A DNA stretch of 64,000 bases. Source: Cytophagales bacterium (GTDB lineage Bacteria; Bacteroidota; Bacteroidia; Cytophagales; Cyclobacteriaceae). The notes below the pieces were generated by a model. It was not told the origin of the DNA. It made no database searches and saw nothing but the letters and a program-made list of their open reading frames with translations. The position numbers and the translations under genes were made by a program. Each line of letters begins with the position of its first letter. Position 1 is the stretch's first letter. The DNA is taken from the NCBI GenBank assembly GCA_022360055.1, contig JAKSDO010000011.1, positions 109,668 to 173,667 on the forward strand. The letters run 5' to 3'. This document shows positions 9,886 to 20,144 of the stretch, in pieces.

Positions 9886-10776
9886 TTATTCCTTATCTTC
9901 CTTCTTTTCTTCTTGCGTTGAGGCTTCTTCCTTTTTCTCGTCTTTTAAAGCTTCGGCTTTAGGTTCTTTCTTCTCATCGCGATCGGCTTCATCACTTGAA
10001 GCTTCCTCAGTTGGCTTTTCGGCCACCTCTTCCGCTTCTTTGGATTTTACATCTTCGGAAATTTCAACCTTTTCTTCAGCCACATCTTCCGCTTTTACTT
10101 CTTCCTCAACCTTCTCCTGTACTTCCTGTTCGGAAGCAACCTCCGCTTCCGGCTCTTTGATTTTTGACTCCGGCTCTTCGGGAGTTTCTTCGGCTTTCCC
10201 TTCCTCCTCTGTCGCCGTCTCTTCTACGGCTGCTTCCTCCGGCACGGCTTCTTCTGCCGCAGTAGCTGCGCCAGCTTCCTCAACAACCTCTTCCGCCACC
10301 TCTTCTTCGGGCTCCAAGGCTGCAAGTTTTTGTTTAAGTGCTTCGGCTTTAGCTTCATTTACTTTTTTCTCAGCCTCAAGCCTGGCTTTGGCATCCGCCG
10401 CTTTTTTCTTTTGAATCGATTCAACCTTGTTTGAGATCTCTGTCTCTTTTTCCTTCAACCAATCTTCAAATTTTTTATCAGCTTGTTCCTGGGTAATTGC
10501 ACCTTTTAAAACACCAACCTGCAGATGTTTTCTAAGCATAATCCCCTTGTGAGAAAGGATTCTTCTCGCCGTATCCGTCGGCTGGGCACCCTTCAATAAC
10601 CAATCCAATGCCCGGTCTCCGTTTATTTCGATGGTTGCCGGATTTGTTAAAGGATTGTACGTGCCTAATTTTTCAATAAGTCTACCATCTCGTGGCGATC
10701 TGACATCTGCTACGATCACGTCGTACATTGCTCTTTTTTTGCGTCCTCGACGCGTCAATCTAATTTTTACTGCCAT
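9886..10776 (-). CDS. rpsP: 30S ribosomal protein bS16 with a long acidic C-terminal tail
   Basis: The first roughly 80-100 residues are a normal bS16 ([41 protein letters not shown]). They are followed by a helical, lysine-rich segment and then, from about residue 145 to 296, a low-complexity tail made mostly of Glu, Ala, Lys, Val and Pro. Bacteroidota S16 proteins often have an extension, but this one is roughly twice the size of the folded domain. First gene of the rpsP-rimM-trmD-rplS operon; a perfect -7 box lies about 50 bases upstream. The tail may be disordered on the ribosome surface; its role is unknown. Confidence 0.95.
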   Translation of the reverse strand: MAVKIRLTRRGRKKRAMYDVIVADVRSPRDGRLIEKLGTYNPLTNPATIEINGDRALDWLLKGAQPTDTARRILSHKGIMLRKHLQVGVLKGAITQEQADKKFEDWLKEKETEISNKVESIQKKKAADAKARLEAEKKVNEAKAEALKQKLAALEPEEEVAEEVVEEAGAATAAEEAVPEEAAVEETATEEEGKAEETPEEPESKIKEPEAEVASEQEVQEKVEEEVKAEDVAEEKVEISEDVKSKEAEEVAEKPTEEASSDEADRDEKKEPKAEALKDEKKEEASTQEEKKEDKE

Positions 10777-10826
10777 TTTTCAAGTTAAATTTTAGTTATG
10801 GAACACGTCCATTATAAAAAGGAGTG

Positions 10827-10834
10827 CAAAGATA
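10827..10834 (-). promoter_or_regulatory. -7 box of the rpsP operon
   Basis: On the minus strand TATCTTTG matches TAnnTTTG perfectly, about 50 bases upstream of the rpsP ATG. A near-match TTCG lies about 19 bases further upstream at the -33 position. Confidence 0.5.
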
Positions 10835-11006
10835 TTGTAAATATATCAGAATGCGAAAGCAGACCCTGAAATTTTGCAGATCATACCCAAAGCCCATGTA
10901 CTGCAAAGCCCTTTCATTTATGTAGGATACAAAGCAAGGCATATCAAATATCGAGATAATATTCGTAAAACCGCTTAGGCAATTATACTTACTTGAAATT
11001 AATTAA

Positions 11007-11014
11007 TACATTTG
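11007..11014 (+). promoter_or_regulatory. -7 box upstream of sucA
   Basis: TACATTTG is a perfect TAnnTTTG match, 19 bases before the sucA ATG, embedded in AT-rich DNA. No -33 TTG at the right distance. Confidence 0.45.
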
Positions 11015-11033
11015 ACTCCCAAATAAAGTAATC

Positions 11034-13775
11034 ATGGATAAATTCTCCTATATCTCCAATGCCGATGCAAATGTAATCGACGATTTATATCAAAAATATA
11101 AGACCGAACCGGAATCCGTGGATATCAGCTGGCAACGTTTTTTTGAGGGGTTTGAATTTTCCCTGAATAAATCTGATGATAACGGAGTTTCGCGGGAACC
11201 TCAGGCAAGAGGAGGAATTTCCTTGAAAGAATTAGGCGTGAGAAACCTTATTCACGCTTATCGAACCAGAGGGCACCTAAAATCGGATACCAACCCGGTC
11301 AGACCCAGAAGAAAGCATAACGTACTCCTGGAATTAACCGACTTTGGATTGTCCGACAAAGATCTGGATGTCGAGTACGAGTATGAGGTAGGTCAGTCAC
11401 TGGGACTGGGACGCGCTAAACTTCGCGATATTTTTGAAGCATTAAAAAAAGTGTACCTGGGGCCTATCGGCTTTGAGTATATGCACATTCGCAATGCCGG
11501 TGTCATCGAGTGGTTCAAGGAAAAGGCCGAAAGGAGCTTTTTCAAGTTTGACCCTGAAATTGAAGAGAAACGACACATTCTTTCCAAGCTGAATGAGGCG
11601 GTTGTATTTGAGAATTTTCTGCACACGAAATACATCGGACAAAAGCGATTTTCATTGGAGGGAGGTGAAAATACGATCCCTGCTTTGGATAAGATCATAA
11701 GAACCGCAATCGGCGCAGGTGTCGAAGAAGTCGTGATTGGGATGGCGCATCGCGGAAGATTGAATGTGCTGGCCAACATCATGCAGAAGACCTATGAAGA
11801 AATATTCAGTGAATTTGAGGGTACTGCCGTCCCCGATATGACTATGGGGTACGGAGATGTCAAATATCATCTGGGTTATTCCAGCAAGTATAAAGGATCA
11901 AATGGAAAGGAGATTTACTTGAAATTGGCTCCTAACCCCTCGCATCTCGAGGCCGTTGATCCGGTAGTTTTGGGCTATACCAGAGCCCAGATCGATGATG
12001 AATACCAGGGTAATCTTAATAAAGCAATCCCCATCCTCATTCATGGAGATGCGGCGATCGCAGGCCAGGGAATCGTGTATGAAATAACCCAAATGGCAAA
12101 TTTGCCGGGTTATACGACCGGCGGCACCATTCATTTTGTGATCAATAACCAGATGGGGTTCACTACGGATTACGACGACGCGAGGTCCAGCATCTATTGT
12201 ACCGACATCGGAAAAATTGTCGATGCTCCCATCCTGCACGTGAATGGAGATGACGCCGAAGCCGTAAATTTCTGCTCCGAACTGGCCGTGGAGTATCGAC
12301 AAAAATTCGGGAAAGACATCTATATAGACCTTTTGTGCTACCGGCGGCATGGTCATAATGAAAGCGACGAACCGAAATTCACACAGCCAAAACTGTACAA
12401 CGTAATTGCAAAACACCCAAATCCGCGCGAGGTCTATTCCAAAAAGTTGGTGGAGCGAGGTGAGACGGACGCAGAATTGGCCAAGCGGATGGATAAGGAA
12501 TTTCGAAGTTTATTGCAGGACCGGCTAAACCTTGCCAAGCAAAATCCGTTGCCTTATCAGCCGCAAAAAATGGAAGAAGAATGGCAACAACTGGCGCCTG
12601 CCGTACCGGGCGATTTCGATTCCTCGCCCGATACCGCAATTCCGTTAAAAACGGTTCACAAGATCGGGAAAGCGCTCACGACGCTTCCGGAGGGATTTAA
12701 ACCGATCAAACAAATTGAACGACTTATTAAAGAACGAAAATCCAATTTCTTTGAAAAAAAGCAATTGAACTGGGCCGATGCCGAACTATTGTCCTATGGT
12801 TCTTTGCTTTTGGACAAAAAGGTGGTCCGAATATCCGGCCAGGATGTAAAGCGGGGAACATTTTCACACAGGCATTCCATGATATTTGATGCCGAGACAA
12901 ATTATCCGTATTGTTTCTTGTGCAATATCGAAAAAGGCCAAAAAGAATTTAAAATTTACAATTCGCTCCTTTCGGAGTTTGGTGTGTTGGGATTTGAGTA
13001 CGGATACGCAATGGCTTCCCCAAACGCTCTGGTAATTTGGGAGGCTCAATTTGGTGATTTCTCAAATGGCGCTCAGGTATTGATTGACCAATTTGTCACA
13101 AGCGCCGGCACAAAATGGCAACGAATGAATGGCCTGGTCATGCTCTTGCCTCACGGCTACGAAGGTCAGGGCCCGGAACATTCAAGCGCCCGACCGGAAC
13201 GATTCCTGGAACTTGCGGCCGATTACAATATGATCGTTGCCAACATGACCACACCTTCCAATTTCTTCCATCTGATTCGAAGGCAACTGACCTGGAATTT
13301 CAGAAAACCCTGTATGGTAATGTCGCCAAAGTCACTGCTTAGACATCCCGAAGTGATCTCACCTATTTCCGAATTTACCAAAGGCGGTTTCAAAGAGGTA
13401 TATGACGATGATTACGCGGATATCAAAAAGGTAAAGAAATTATTGTTCTGTTCCGGAAAGATCTATTTCGATCTGCTGCATGAGCAGCGAAAAGCCAACC
13501 GAAAAGACGTTGCCATCATACGAATTGAGCAATTATTCCCATTCCCTGAAAATCAGATTGCCGAGATTCGCAAAAAGTACGGCAGAAGCCCAAAGGCAAT
13601 TTGGGTGCAGGAAGAACCTGAAAATATGGGCGCCTGGACGTATATACTCCGGAAGTTCCGAAAAAATGTCGATGATGGGATTTTCCGCCCTCCAAGTGCT
13701 TCGCCAGCCACGGGATATAGTAAAATCCACCAGGACGAACAGCAGGAAATTGTAACTAAAGCTTTTGCCGATTAA
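11034..13775 (+). CDS. sucA: 2-oxoglutarate dehydrogenase E1 component
   Basis: Thiamine-diphosphate-dependent decarboxylase of the TCA cycle that converts 2-oxoglutarate and passes the succinyl group to E2 lipoyl arms. The 913-residue protein has the E1o N-terminal segment (YLYQKY-like start, SWQRFFEGF), [11 protein letters not shown], the ThDP/Mg motif region [15 protein letters not shown], and the C-terminal transketolase-like part with [18 protein letters not shown]. Length is normal. sucB starts 10 bases after the stop, and lpdA follows, so the whole complex is encoded in one operon. Confidence 0.97.
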   Translation: MDKFSYISNADANVIDDLYQKYKTEPESVDISWQRFFEGFEFSLNKSDDNGVSREPQARGGISLKELGVRNLIHAYRTRGHLKSDTNPVRPRRKHNVLLELTDFGLSDKDLDVEYEYEVGQSLGLGRAKLRDIFEALKKVYLGPIGFEYMHIRNAGVIEWFKEKAERSFFKFDPEIEEKRHILSKLNEAVVFENFLHTKYIGQKRFSLEGGENTIPALDKIIRTAIGAGVEEVVIGMAHRGRLNVLANIMQKTYEEIFSEFEGTAVPDMTMGYGDVKYHLGYSSKYKGSNGKEIYLKLAPNPSHLEAVDPVVLGYTRAQIDDEYQGNLNKAIPILIHGDAAIAGQGIVYEITQMANLPGYTTGGTIHFVINNQMGFTTDYDDARSSIYCTDIGKIVDAPILHVNGDDAEAVNFCSELAVEYRQKFGKDIYIDLLCYRRHGHNESDEPKFTQPKLYNVIAKHPNPREVYSKKLVERGETDAELAKRMDKEFRSLLQDRLNLAKQNPLPYQPQKMEEEWQQLAPAVPGDFDSSPDTAIPLKTVHKIGKALTTLPEGFKPIKQIERLIKERKSNFFEKKQLNWADAELLSYGSLLLDKKVVRISGQDVKRGTFSHRHSMIFDAETNYPYCFLCNIEKGQKEFKIYNSLLSEFGVLGFEYGYAMASPNALVIWEAQFGDFSNGAQVLIDQFVTSAGTKWQRMNGLVMLLPHGYEGQGPEHSSARPERFLELAADYNMIVANMTTPSNFFHLIRRQLTWNFRKPCMVMSPKSLLRHPEVISPISEFTKGGFKEVYDDDYADIKKVKKLLFCSGKIYFDLLHEQRKANRKDVAIIRIEQLFPFPENQIAEIRKKYGRSPKAIWVQEEPENMGAWTYILRKFRKNVDDGIFRPPSASPATGYSKIHQDEQQEIVTKAFAD

Positions 13776-13785
13776 ACAAAAAAAA

Positions 13786-15285
13786 ATGAGCTTCGAAATT
13801 AAAATACCCGGTGTCGGAGAATCGATCACCGAAGTGACCGTAGGCCAATGGATCGCGGAAGATGGAACATACGTGGAAATGGATAATCCGATTTGCGAAT
13901 TGGAATCGGAGAAGGCAACTTTTGAATTGAATGCGGAAGTGGCCGGCGTTTTAAAGCAAAATGCAAAAGAAGGTGAAACGCTGGAGATCGGTGCCGTGAT
14001 TGGCTTCATCGACGAACAAGCAAAAAGTTCCGGCGCTTCGAAAACAGATGACGGGTCGACATCCATTGTTTTTCAAAACAAGCTGAAGAAAACCGGACAG
14101 GTTCTGGAAATGGTCGTACCAAATGTCGGAGAATCCATCAAGGAGGTAACCATCGGAAGCTGGTCAAAAGAAGAAGGAGATTATGTGGAAATGGATGAAG
14201 TCATTGCAGAGATTGAATCTGAAAAAGCAACTTTCGAATTGACCGCCGAAGCCCAGGGGTATCTGAATATTGTTGCCAAAGAAGGTGATACCCTGGAAAT
14301 TGGTGCCTTAATCTGCAAAATTGAAGCAGCAGAAGGCGATGCTTCATCATCTGCCGGTAAGGAATCACCGGAAAGCATACCGCAGAGCAACGCGTATGCG
14401 AGCGGTCACCCTTCCCCGGCCGCCGGAAAAATACTTGCCGAGAAAGGAATGACCCCGCAGGAAGTAACGGGCACCGGTGTTGGAGGAAGAATCACTAAGG
14501 AAGATGCGATTAATGCCGAAAAACAACTGCAAAAAAAGGACGAACCTGCCGTAAAAGAAGACCTTTCCGTTTCGACAAGTGCCCTGCGCGAACAGCGCAG
14601 GGAGAAAATGACCACCCTGAGAAAAACCATCTCCAAAAGACTGGTTTCTGTGAAGAATGAAACGGCCATGCTGACTACCTTCAACGAAGTGAACATGAAA
14701 CCGATCATGGATATCCGGTCGAAATACAAAGATCCGTTTAAAGAAAAATACGATGTCGGTCTGGGTTTCATGTCGTTTTTCACAAAGGCATGTTGCATGG
14801 CACTTCGGGAATGGCCGGCCGTAAATGCGCAAATCGATGGAGATGAATTGGTTTACAGTGAATTTTGTGATGTTTCCATTGCCGTGTCCGCCCCGAAAGG
14901 ATTGGTCGTTCCGGTAATAAGAAATGCCGAGTCGATGAGTTTCGTTGAGATCGAAAAGGAGGTCGTGCGGTTAGCCACCCGGGCCAGGGAAAGCAAGCTT
15001 AGCATTGAAGAAATGCAGGGCGGGACATTTACCATCACCAACGGAGGCGTCTTTGGTTCGATGATGTCAACACCGATCATTAATTCTCCACAGTCCGCCA
15101 TATTGGGAATGCACAACATCGTTCAACGGCCGGTGGCGGAAAACGGGGAAGTGCTTATTCGGCCAATGATGTATGTGGCATTATCCTACGATCACAGGAT
15201 TATTGATGGCAGGGAATCAGTGAGTTTTCTGGTCCGGGTAAAAGAATTATTGGAAGATCCGACAAGGTTGCTTCTGGGTATATAA
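13786..15285 (+). CDS. sucB: dihydrolipoamide succinyltransferase E2 with two lipoyl domains
   Basis: Core of the 2-oxoglutarate dehydrogenase complex, moving the succinyl group to CoA. The 499-residue protein has two near-identical lipoyl domains, with the lipoylated lysines in SEKATFE at K43 and K147, an E3-binding domain at about residues 212-248 ([24 protein letters not shown]), and the trimer-forming catalytic domain with the active-site motif DHRIIDG near residue 470. The chosen ATG follows the sucA stop; an upstream in-frame start at 13765 would overlap sucA and lacks similarity. E. coli SucB has one lipoyl domain, so duplication is notable. Confidence 0.95.
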   Translation: MSFEIKIPGVGESITEVTVGQWIAEDGTYVEMDNPICELESEKATFELNAEVAGVLKQNAKEGETLEIGAVIGFIDEQAKSSGASKTDDGSTSIVFQNKLKKTGQVLEMVVPNVGESIKEVTIGSWSKEEGDYVEMDEVIAEIESEKATFELTAEAQGYLNIVAKEGDTLEIGALICKIEAAEGDASSSAGKESPESIPQSNAYASGHPSPAAGKILAEKGMTPQEVTGTGVGGRITKEDAINAEKQLQKKDEPAVKEDLSVSTSALREQRREKMTTLRKTISKRLVSVKNETAMLTTFNEVNMKPIMDIRSKYKDPFKEKYDVGLGFMSFFTKACCMALREWPAVNAQIDGDELVYSEFCDVSIAVSAPKGLVVPVIRNAESMSFVEIEKEVVRLATRARESKLSIEEMQGGTFTITNGGVFGSMMSTPIINSPQSAILGMHNIVQRPVAENGEVLIRPMMYVALSYDHRIIDGRESVSFLVRVKELLEDPTRLLLGI

Positions 15286-15302
15286 TATGTAAAAAGCATA
15301 AA

Positions 15303-16700
15303 ATGAAATACGACGTAACTGTAATTGGCTCCGGCCCCGGAGGTTATGTAGCCGCAATTCGATGTGCTCAATTGGGCATGCAAACAGCTATTATTGAGAA
15401 ATACGATACGCTTGGAGGAACCTGCCTCAACGTTGGTTGCATACCTTCCAAAGCCCTGTTGGATTCCTCGGAACATTATCACAATGCCAAAAATCATTTC
15501 AAAACGCATGGTATTGATGCAACAAACTTAAAAGTCAATCTGAAGCAAATGATAAAGCGAAAAGGTGAAGTGGTTCGGCAAACTGTTGCAGGGATTGATT
15601 TTCTAATGAAGAAAAACAAAATCGATGTATTTCATGGATTAGGGTCGTTTATCAATAAAAACACCATTTCGGTAAACGGCGGGGATAAAGACCAAACGAT
15701 CGAGACAGAATATGTAATAATTGCAACCGGATCGAAACCGGCAAATCTGCCATTTATAAATTTAGACAAAAAGCGGGTGATCACGAGTACTGAAGCGCTA
15801 AATATGTCCTCGGTTCCCAAACATCTTATTGTGATTGGAGGGGGTGTAATCGGAGTCGAACTCGGATCTGTGTACGCAAGGTTGGGAGCTAAAGTTTCGG
15901 TGGTGGAATTTTTGGATAGCCTTATTCCGACTATGGACAGGAGCATGGGCAGGGAATTGCAAAAAGTACTGAAAAAGAACGGTTTTGAATATTACCTGAA
16001 ACACAAAGTCACCGCAGTTGAAACCAAGGGCCCCGATATAAAAGTTACGGCGGAAAACAGTAAAGGCGAGCAGGTCGAGATAAGCGGAGATTATTGCCTG
16101 GTATCCATTGGAAGGCGACCATATACGGAAGGACTAAAACTTGAAAATGCGGGCGTACGCGCCGGTGAAAACGGACAGATTGAAGTTGATGATCAATTGC
16201 GGACCAACGTCAAAAATATTTTTGCGATTGGCGATGTCGTAAAAGGCGCTATGCTCGCTCACAAAGCCGAAGAAGAGGGTGTTTTTGTAGCTGAGATCCT
16301 TGCAGGTCAAAAACCTCATATCAATTACCTGTTGATCCCCGGCGTGGTGTACACCTGGCCGGAAGTTGCCTCCGTCGGCTATTCGGAAGAGCAATTGAAA
16401 GAAAAGGAAATCCCTTATAAATCCGGATCTTTTCCATTTAAGGCCTCAGGCCGGGCGCGGGCAAGCATGGACACCGAAGGTTTGATTAAAGTGCTGGCAC
16501 ATAAGGTAACGGATGAAATTCTTGGAGTGCACATGATAGGCCCGAGGGCCGCAGACATGATCGCAGAGGCGGTTGTCGCAATGGAATACCGCGCTTCGGC
16601 AGAGGATATTTCCAGAATGTCCCACGCTCATCCGACATTTACCGAATCATTTAAAGAGGCGTGCCTGGCCGCGACCGATAACCGGGCATTGCATATTTAA
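15303..16700 (+). CDS. lpdA: dihydrolipoyl dehydrogenase (E3)
   Basis: FAD enzyme that reoxidises dihydrolipoyl arms and reduces NAD+. The 465-residue protein has the N-terminal Rossmann GSGPGGYVAAI, the redox-active disulfide C41/C46 in GGTCLNVGCIPSK, the second dinucleotide fold VIGGGVIGVELGSVYARLG, and the C-terminal dimer interface with HAHPTFTE containing the catalytic His-Glu pair. It lies 17 bases after sucB, completing the E1-E2-E3 operon. Confidence 0.97.
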   Translation: MKYDVTVIGSGPGGYVAAIRCAQLGMQTAIIEKYDTLGGTCLNVGCIPSKALLDSSEHYHNAKNHFKTHGIDATNLKVNLKQMIKRKGEVVRQTVAGIDFLMKKNKIDVFHGLGSFINKNTISVNGGDKDQTIETEYVIIATGSKPANLPFINLDKKRVITSTEALNMSSVPKHLIVIGGGVIGVELGSVYARLGAKVSVVEFLDSLIPTMDRSMGRELQKVLKKNGFEYYLKHKVTAVETKGPDIKVTAENSKGEQVEISGDYCLVSIGRRPYTEGLKLENAGVRAGENGQIEVDDQLRTNVKNIFAIGDVVKGAMLAHKAEEEGVFVAEILAGQKPHINYLLIPGVVYTWPEVASVGYSEEQLKEKEIPYKSGSFPFKASGRARASMDTEGLIKVLAHKVTDEILGVHMIGPRAADMIAEAVVAMEYRASAEDISRMSHAHPTFTESFKEACLAATDNRALHI

Positions 16701-17097
16701 CCCGAAAAATTCATAATTCTTCCTGCGGCAAGGCAGGCGTCTGAAGCATCACCTTTATGCTCTAAAAAGTACCCTTTTAAGTGGCAGCCCGCATTTTTTG
16801 TTCCTCAAATTTGAGGAATGAATAAAAGTAATGATCGGGGTTATCCCGATGCGTATTTGCTTGTGATCTATCCTTTTGCATTATTCTTTAGAAAATGACT
16901 TATTGGAAATAAATCCGGTTAATCCGAATCGTCTGCGTTTTTTGCCTGTGGATCCGTCCGATTTTCTTTTTCCGGATTTCAACAAAAAAGCCTTTGTTTG
17001 AAGCTTGTTCTCATAAAATTCCGGGGACACTTTTTCATTCTTCGGCATCCATAACTATCTTGTGATGCAACACGGCTAACTTCTAAACTATTATCCA
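16701..17097. other. intergenic region after lpdA
   Basis: No coding sequence is evident. It contains a short AT-rich palindrome (CTCAAATTTGAG at 16804-16815) and copy A of a dispersed repeat (see 16828-16923). Weaker similarity to the second copy may continue downstream to about 16980. Confidence 0.6.
16828..16923 (+). repeat. dispersed repeat, copy A (inverted relative to 25855-25950)
   Basis: 96 bases from GTAATGATCGGGG to CGGTTAAT match the reverse complement of 25855-25950 with about 8 mismatches counted by eye, nearly all transitions, and no gaps. Both copies are intergenic. Similarity seems to continue weakly beyond the right edge. Confidence 0.85.
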
Positions 17098-17955
17098 ATG
17101 AAACTTTTTAAGTATGTTATTCCCTTATTCGCAGCCATTCTGCTCGTTGATTGTACTCCAAAATCAACTGATAAAAACCAGGATGCGGGCTTAAAAACTC
17201 CGGAAAATCCTATGATTGCAAAAATAGCCGAACTTAAAAAAGCAGGTTATGAGATCGTTGATTACCACGGGCATTTAAAGGGGGGATTGACCATGGAAGA
17301 ATTACTGGAACATTCAAGGAAAACGGGCATTGAATACGGGGTGGCTTTTAATGCAGGTGTCGGATTTCCAATAACGGATGATGCCACTTTGCTTGCCAAC
17401 TATGAGAAATATAAAGATTATCCGGTCTACATGGCCATGCAAGCTGAAGGAAGGGAATGGGTAAACATGTTCTCAAAAGAGAGCATTGCCACGTTTGACT
17501 ATGTTTTCACCGATGCAATGACCTGGACGGACCGCAAGGGAAGGCGAATGCGCCTGTGGATTCCGGAAGAAGTCTTTGTCGAGGATAAAGAAGACTTTAT
17601 GGATCAGCTTGTGGAAAAAATCGTCGGTGTAATGACCGATGAACCGATTGATCTGTACGTTAATTCCACTTTCCTCCCGGATGTGCTTCAACCGGAATAC
17701 GACGCCCTCTGGACAGAAGAGCGTATGGACAAAGTGATTGGTGCGGCCGTAGCAAATGATGTGGCTATTGAAATCAATGCGCGTTATAAAATCCCATCGG
17801 CGAAATTTATAAAAAGGGCTAAAGCTGCCGGGGCTAAATTCAGTATGGGGACCAATAACGTTACAAAAGAGCTCGGGACACTGGACTATGCCATTCGGAT
17901 GATTGAAGCATGTAATTTGGAACCGGGCGACTTTTTTAAACCGGCCAAGCAGTAG
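17098..17955 (+). CDS. PHP-like/amidohydrolase-like lipoprotein
   Basis: A 285-residue protein with a lipoprotein signal peptide (LLVDC, Cys at about residue 19), so it is probably anchored in a membrane facing the periplasm. The mature part starts with DYHGHLKGG, an HxH-type metal-binding motif placed as in PHP/TIM-barrel metallohydrolases, and has further barrel-like segments (YVFTDAMTWTD, VAIEINARYKIPS, FSMGTNN). A metal-dependent hydrolase is likely, but I cannot name the substrate. The gene stands alone between the lpdA region and a convergent gene. Confidence 0.65.
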   Translation: MKLFKYVIPLFAAILLVDCTPKSTDKNQDAGLKTPENPMIAKIAELKKAGYEIVDYHGHLKGGLTMEELLEHSRKTGIEYGVAFNAGVGFPITDDATLLANYEKYKDYPVYMAMQAEGREWVNMFSKESIATFDYVFTDAMTWTDRKGRRMRLWIPEEVFVEDKEDFMDQLVEKIVGVMTDEPIDLYVNSTFLPDVLQPEYDALWTEERMDKVIGAAVANDVAIEINARYKIPSAKFIKRAKAAGAKFSMGTNNVTKELGTLDYAIRMIEACNLEPGDFFKPAKQ

Positions 17956-18063
17956 AACACGATACATCTTTTTACGCCGGACCGATCCTCACTACGGGCA
18001 TCGGGCTGCCGGTGCGTGCAATACGTTTCGCACAAACCCCGGCAATCTTTCCGGAAAATCCGG

Positions 18064-19866
18064 CTACTGAAGCACCCCGATCACTTTGAGTCTTATCTCA
18101 TTTAATTCTTCTTTGAAATGATCCAGGGACTGGATCAATTGAACTTTCCTGCCTTGAAACTCTTCGGCTTTTTTGTTGAAGAGCTCTTTGTAATATTCGA
18201 TGCCCTCACTTAGGTTTTTGTGAAAAGTTTCAATGTATTTCTCGTTCTTTTCGGTCAGGGGCCTGGCCATTTCGCCAACTTTATTCTTCAGATAATCGAC
18301 GTACAAACTCAACTCCTTGATAAATACGTGAGGCCGGTCTTTGCGCTCAATAATGTTCGATTTTCCATAAATGTGGCTGACCATTTCCTTCAAGGATACT
18401 TTCCTGGAATAATAGGCCATGTTTGGCCCCGGGCAAACGGACACTCCGGGCCCCTCTTTTCTGTAATCCAGCTTGTTTTTATGAAGTGCTGAAGTACCAA
18501 GGCCTACGCAAATACAGGCCTTTTCCACCACCTTGTCAAATTCTTCCCGATACTTTTCGTCGTTGTCTGCGTGAAGTTCTCTCAATTCTTTCAGCTTAAG
18601 GAATTGATACTGCCTCGACGCGATACAAATCGCTTTTTCACCAAAATCCTTATTGATTTCCACATATTTCTTGGGGCATGGACTCCCTGGTCGATTTTTG
18701 TCAATAAACTCCTGTTTTTCAATATCCTTTGTATTTCCCCTTATGTTATTGAACGGGACACCTAAAGGAGAAATACCGCTGAGGTACAAATCTTTTTCCC
18801 TGGCATTCGAAAGCAGTTCGAGGGTTTGATCATCCACGTTTGTTACTTCCTGAGCAAGGAGGAACGGAGTGCCCCACCCTACTGAATCAACATCGTAATA
18901 ATCCAGTATAAATTCGTGTTCATCGGACGTTCCAACGCCGCCCTGGGCAGTGATCAAGATCGGCATAGGTTGCTTCGGCACGGTTTTACCCTTAGCTTCA
19001 AGCGCCGCAACCAGGATTTTATGGGTGGTATCGATGAGCGCTTCCCGGTTTACTTTAAATTCTTCTAGGATCGGCCCCATCAGGTAACCGTCAGTTGCAA
19101 AGGCATGTCCTCCGCAATTCAGCCCCGACTCGATGCGATATTCGGAGATCCAGATCCCTTTCTTTGCTAAAAATTTCCCCTGTATAAGCGCCGATCTGTA
19201 ATCGCTCACTTTTAGTATAATCCTTTTTTTGATTTCCCCCTTTTCATTCGGATAAAAATCATCGAAATTCTCCATGTAGCTGTACAACCGAGGGTTCATT
19301 CCTGCCGAAAGAACAACGGAGGAGTTCAGGTCGCTCTTGGCAAAACCTCGCAGCGCTGCATGCGCATCGTTGTACTCCCGGGGGAGTTTCTTGTTATTTT
19401 TATATGTCTCCCGGTCCAGCTTTGTCATGATGTTTACATCAATCGAGCCCAGGGGTAAATGTTGATGCAACCACTGTTGAAGCCCCTTGAGATTATTATT
19501 CTGTATGAAGTGGTTAAACCGAAGCTTGATTTCCGAAAGGTCGGGAAGCATCTCCATATACTTTTCGAGCTCTCCTCCTTTCTGGTGAATGGACTTTTTA
19601 AGCTCTTCGAACTTCTTCTTTACAATTTCATCAATCAAATTCAGATATGCAGTTATTCGCTTTGCTCTGAAATCGTCTATTTTGTCTGATATGGCCTGAA
19701 ATGGAATATCAAATTTTCTGCAATAAAATTCGCGCATCTTTTCAACCAGAATATCATCTACCAGTGAAATAGCCGATGAGATTCCATAATGCGCCACTTT
19801 TGCAGGTGTATCAACCGTAAATCCAATGCCCATCACCGGAATGTGAAAACTATGTGCGTAACTCAT
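18064..19866 (-). CDS. nitronate monooxygenase/NPD-like FMN TIM-barrel protein, uncharacterised 600-residue family
   Basis: The middle of this 600-residue protein fits the FMN-binding nitronate monooxygenase/2-nitropropane dioxygenase barrel: RIESGLNCGGHAF (the GGH motif), ILITAQGGVGTSDE (phosphate-binding loop) and SVGWGTPFLLAQEV. The family is normally about 320-360 residues; here there is a long N-terminal coiled, lysine-rich insertion (about residues 50-130) and a C-terminal cysteine-containing extension (SPCPKKY, KACICVGLG, VSVCPGPN) that could hold a metal site. No catalytic assignment is made. The gene has a perfect -7 box and an unusually strong purine-rich Shine-Dalgarno sequence, which is rare in this phylum. 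Confidence 0.65.
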   Translation of the reverse strand: MSYAHSFHIPVMGIGFTVDTPAKVAHYGISSAISLVDDILVEKMREFYCRKFDIPFQAISDKIDDFRAKRITAYLNLIDEIVKKKFEELKKSIHQKGGELEKYMEMLPDLSEIKLRFNHFIQNNNLKGLQQWLHQHLPLGSIDVNIMTKLDRETYKNNKKLPREYNDAHAALRGFAKSDLNSSVVLSAGMNPRLYSYMENFDDFYPNEKGEIKKRIILKVSDYRSALIQGKFLAKKGIWISEYRIESGLNCGGHAFATDGYLMGPILEEFKVNREALIDTTHKILVAALEAKGKTVPKQPMPILITAQGGVGTSDEHEFILDYYDVDSVGWGTPFLLAQEVTNVDDQTLELLSNAREKDLYLSGISPLGVPFNNIRGNTKDIEKQEFIDKNRPGSPCPKKYVEINKDFGEKAICIASRQYQFLKLKELRELHADNDEKYREEFDKVVEKACICVGLGTSALHKNKLDYRKEGPGVSVCPGPNMAYYSRKVSLKEMVSHIYGKSNIIERKDRPHVFIKELSLYVDYLKNKVGEMARPLTEKNEKYIETFHKNLSEGIEYYKELFNKKAEEFQGRKVQLIQSLDHFKEELNEIRLKVIGVLQ

Positions 19867-19868
19867 AA

Positions 19869-19909
19869 TGCGACCTCCCCTCCTTAAAAGAATGTGAACC
19901 CCAAATGTA
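19869..19909 (-). promoter_or_regulatory. -7 box and strong Shine-Dalgarno for the gene at 18064
   Basis: On the minus strand TACATTTG (19902-19909) matches the -7 consensus perfectly. Nearer the start codon the leader reads AAGGAGGGGAGGTCG a few bases before ATG, which is a strong anti-16S match. Confidence 0.5.
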
Positions 19910-20144
19910 ACTCTTTTTCAGTATAAAGCGTGATAATATTTCAATTAAACACAAAAGGAACGTATATTTTTTGTCCTTTAAATCTTTAAGGTGAATAATT
20001 CTTCTTTGAACATCGATTCCCCACTGCAATAACGGTATGGATATTTAATTCAACAATGCCGAATTACTTTTACCTTCCTTGTTTTTTAAAGGCAATTGAT
20101 CCTTAATTTGTACTTACATTTTTTACTGTATTTTTTTCTACGCA

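Noticed and set aside
9800..10414. Serine-rich open frame on the plus strand
   Set aside because: It is the antisense of the Glu/Ala-rich tail of rpsP; its Ser/Ala/Phe repeats come from reversed GAA/GCT codons.
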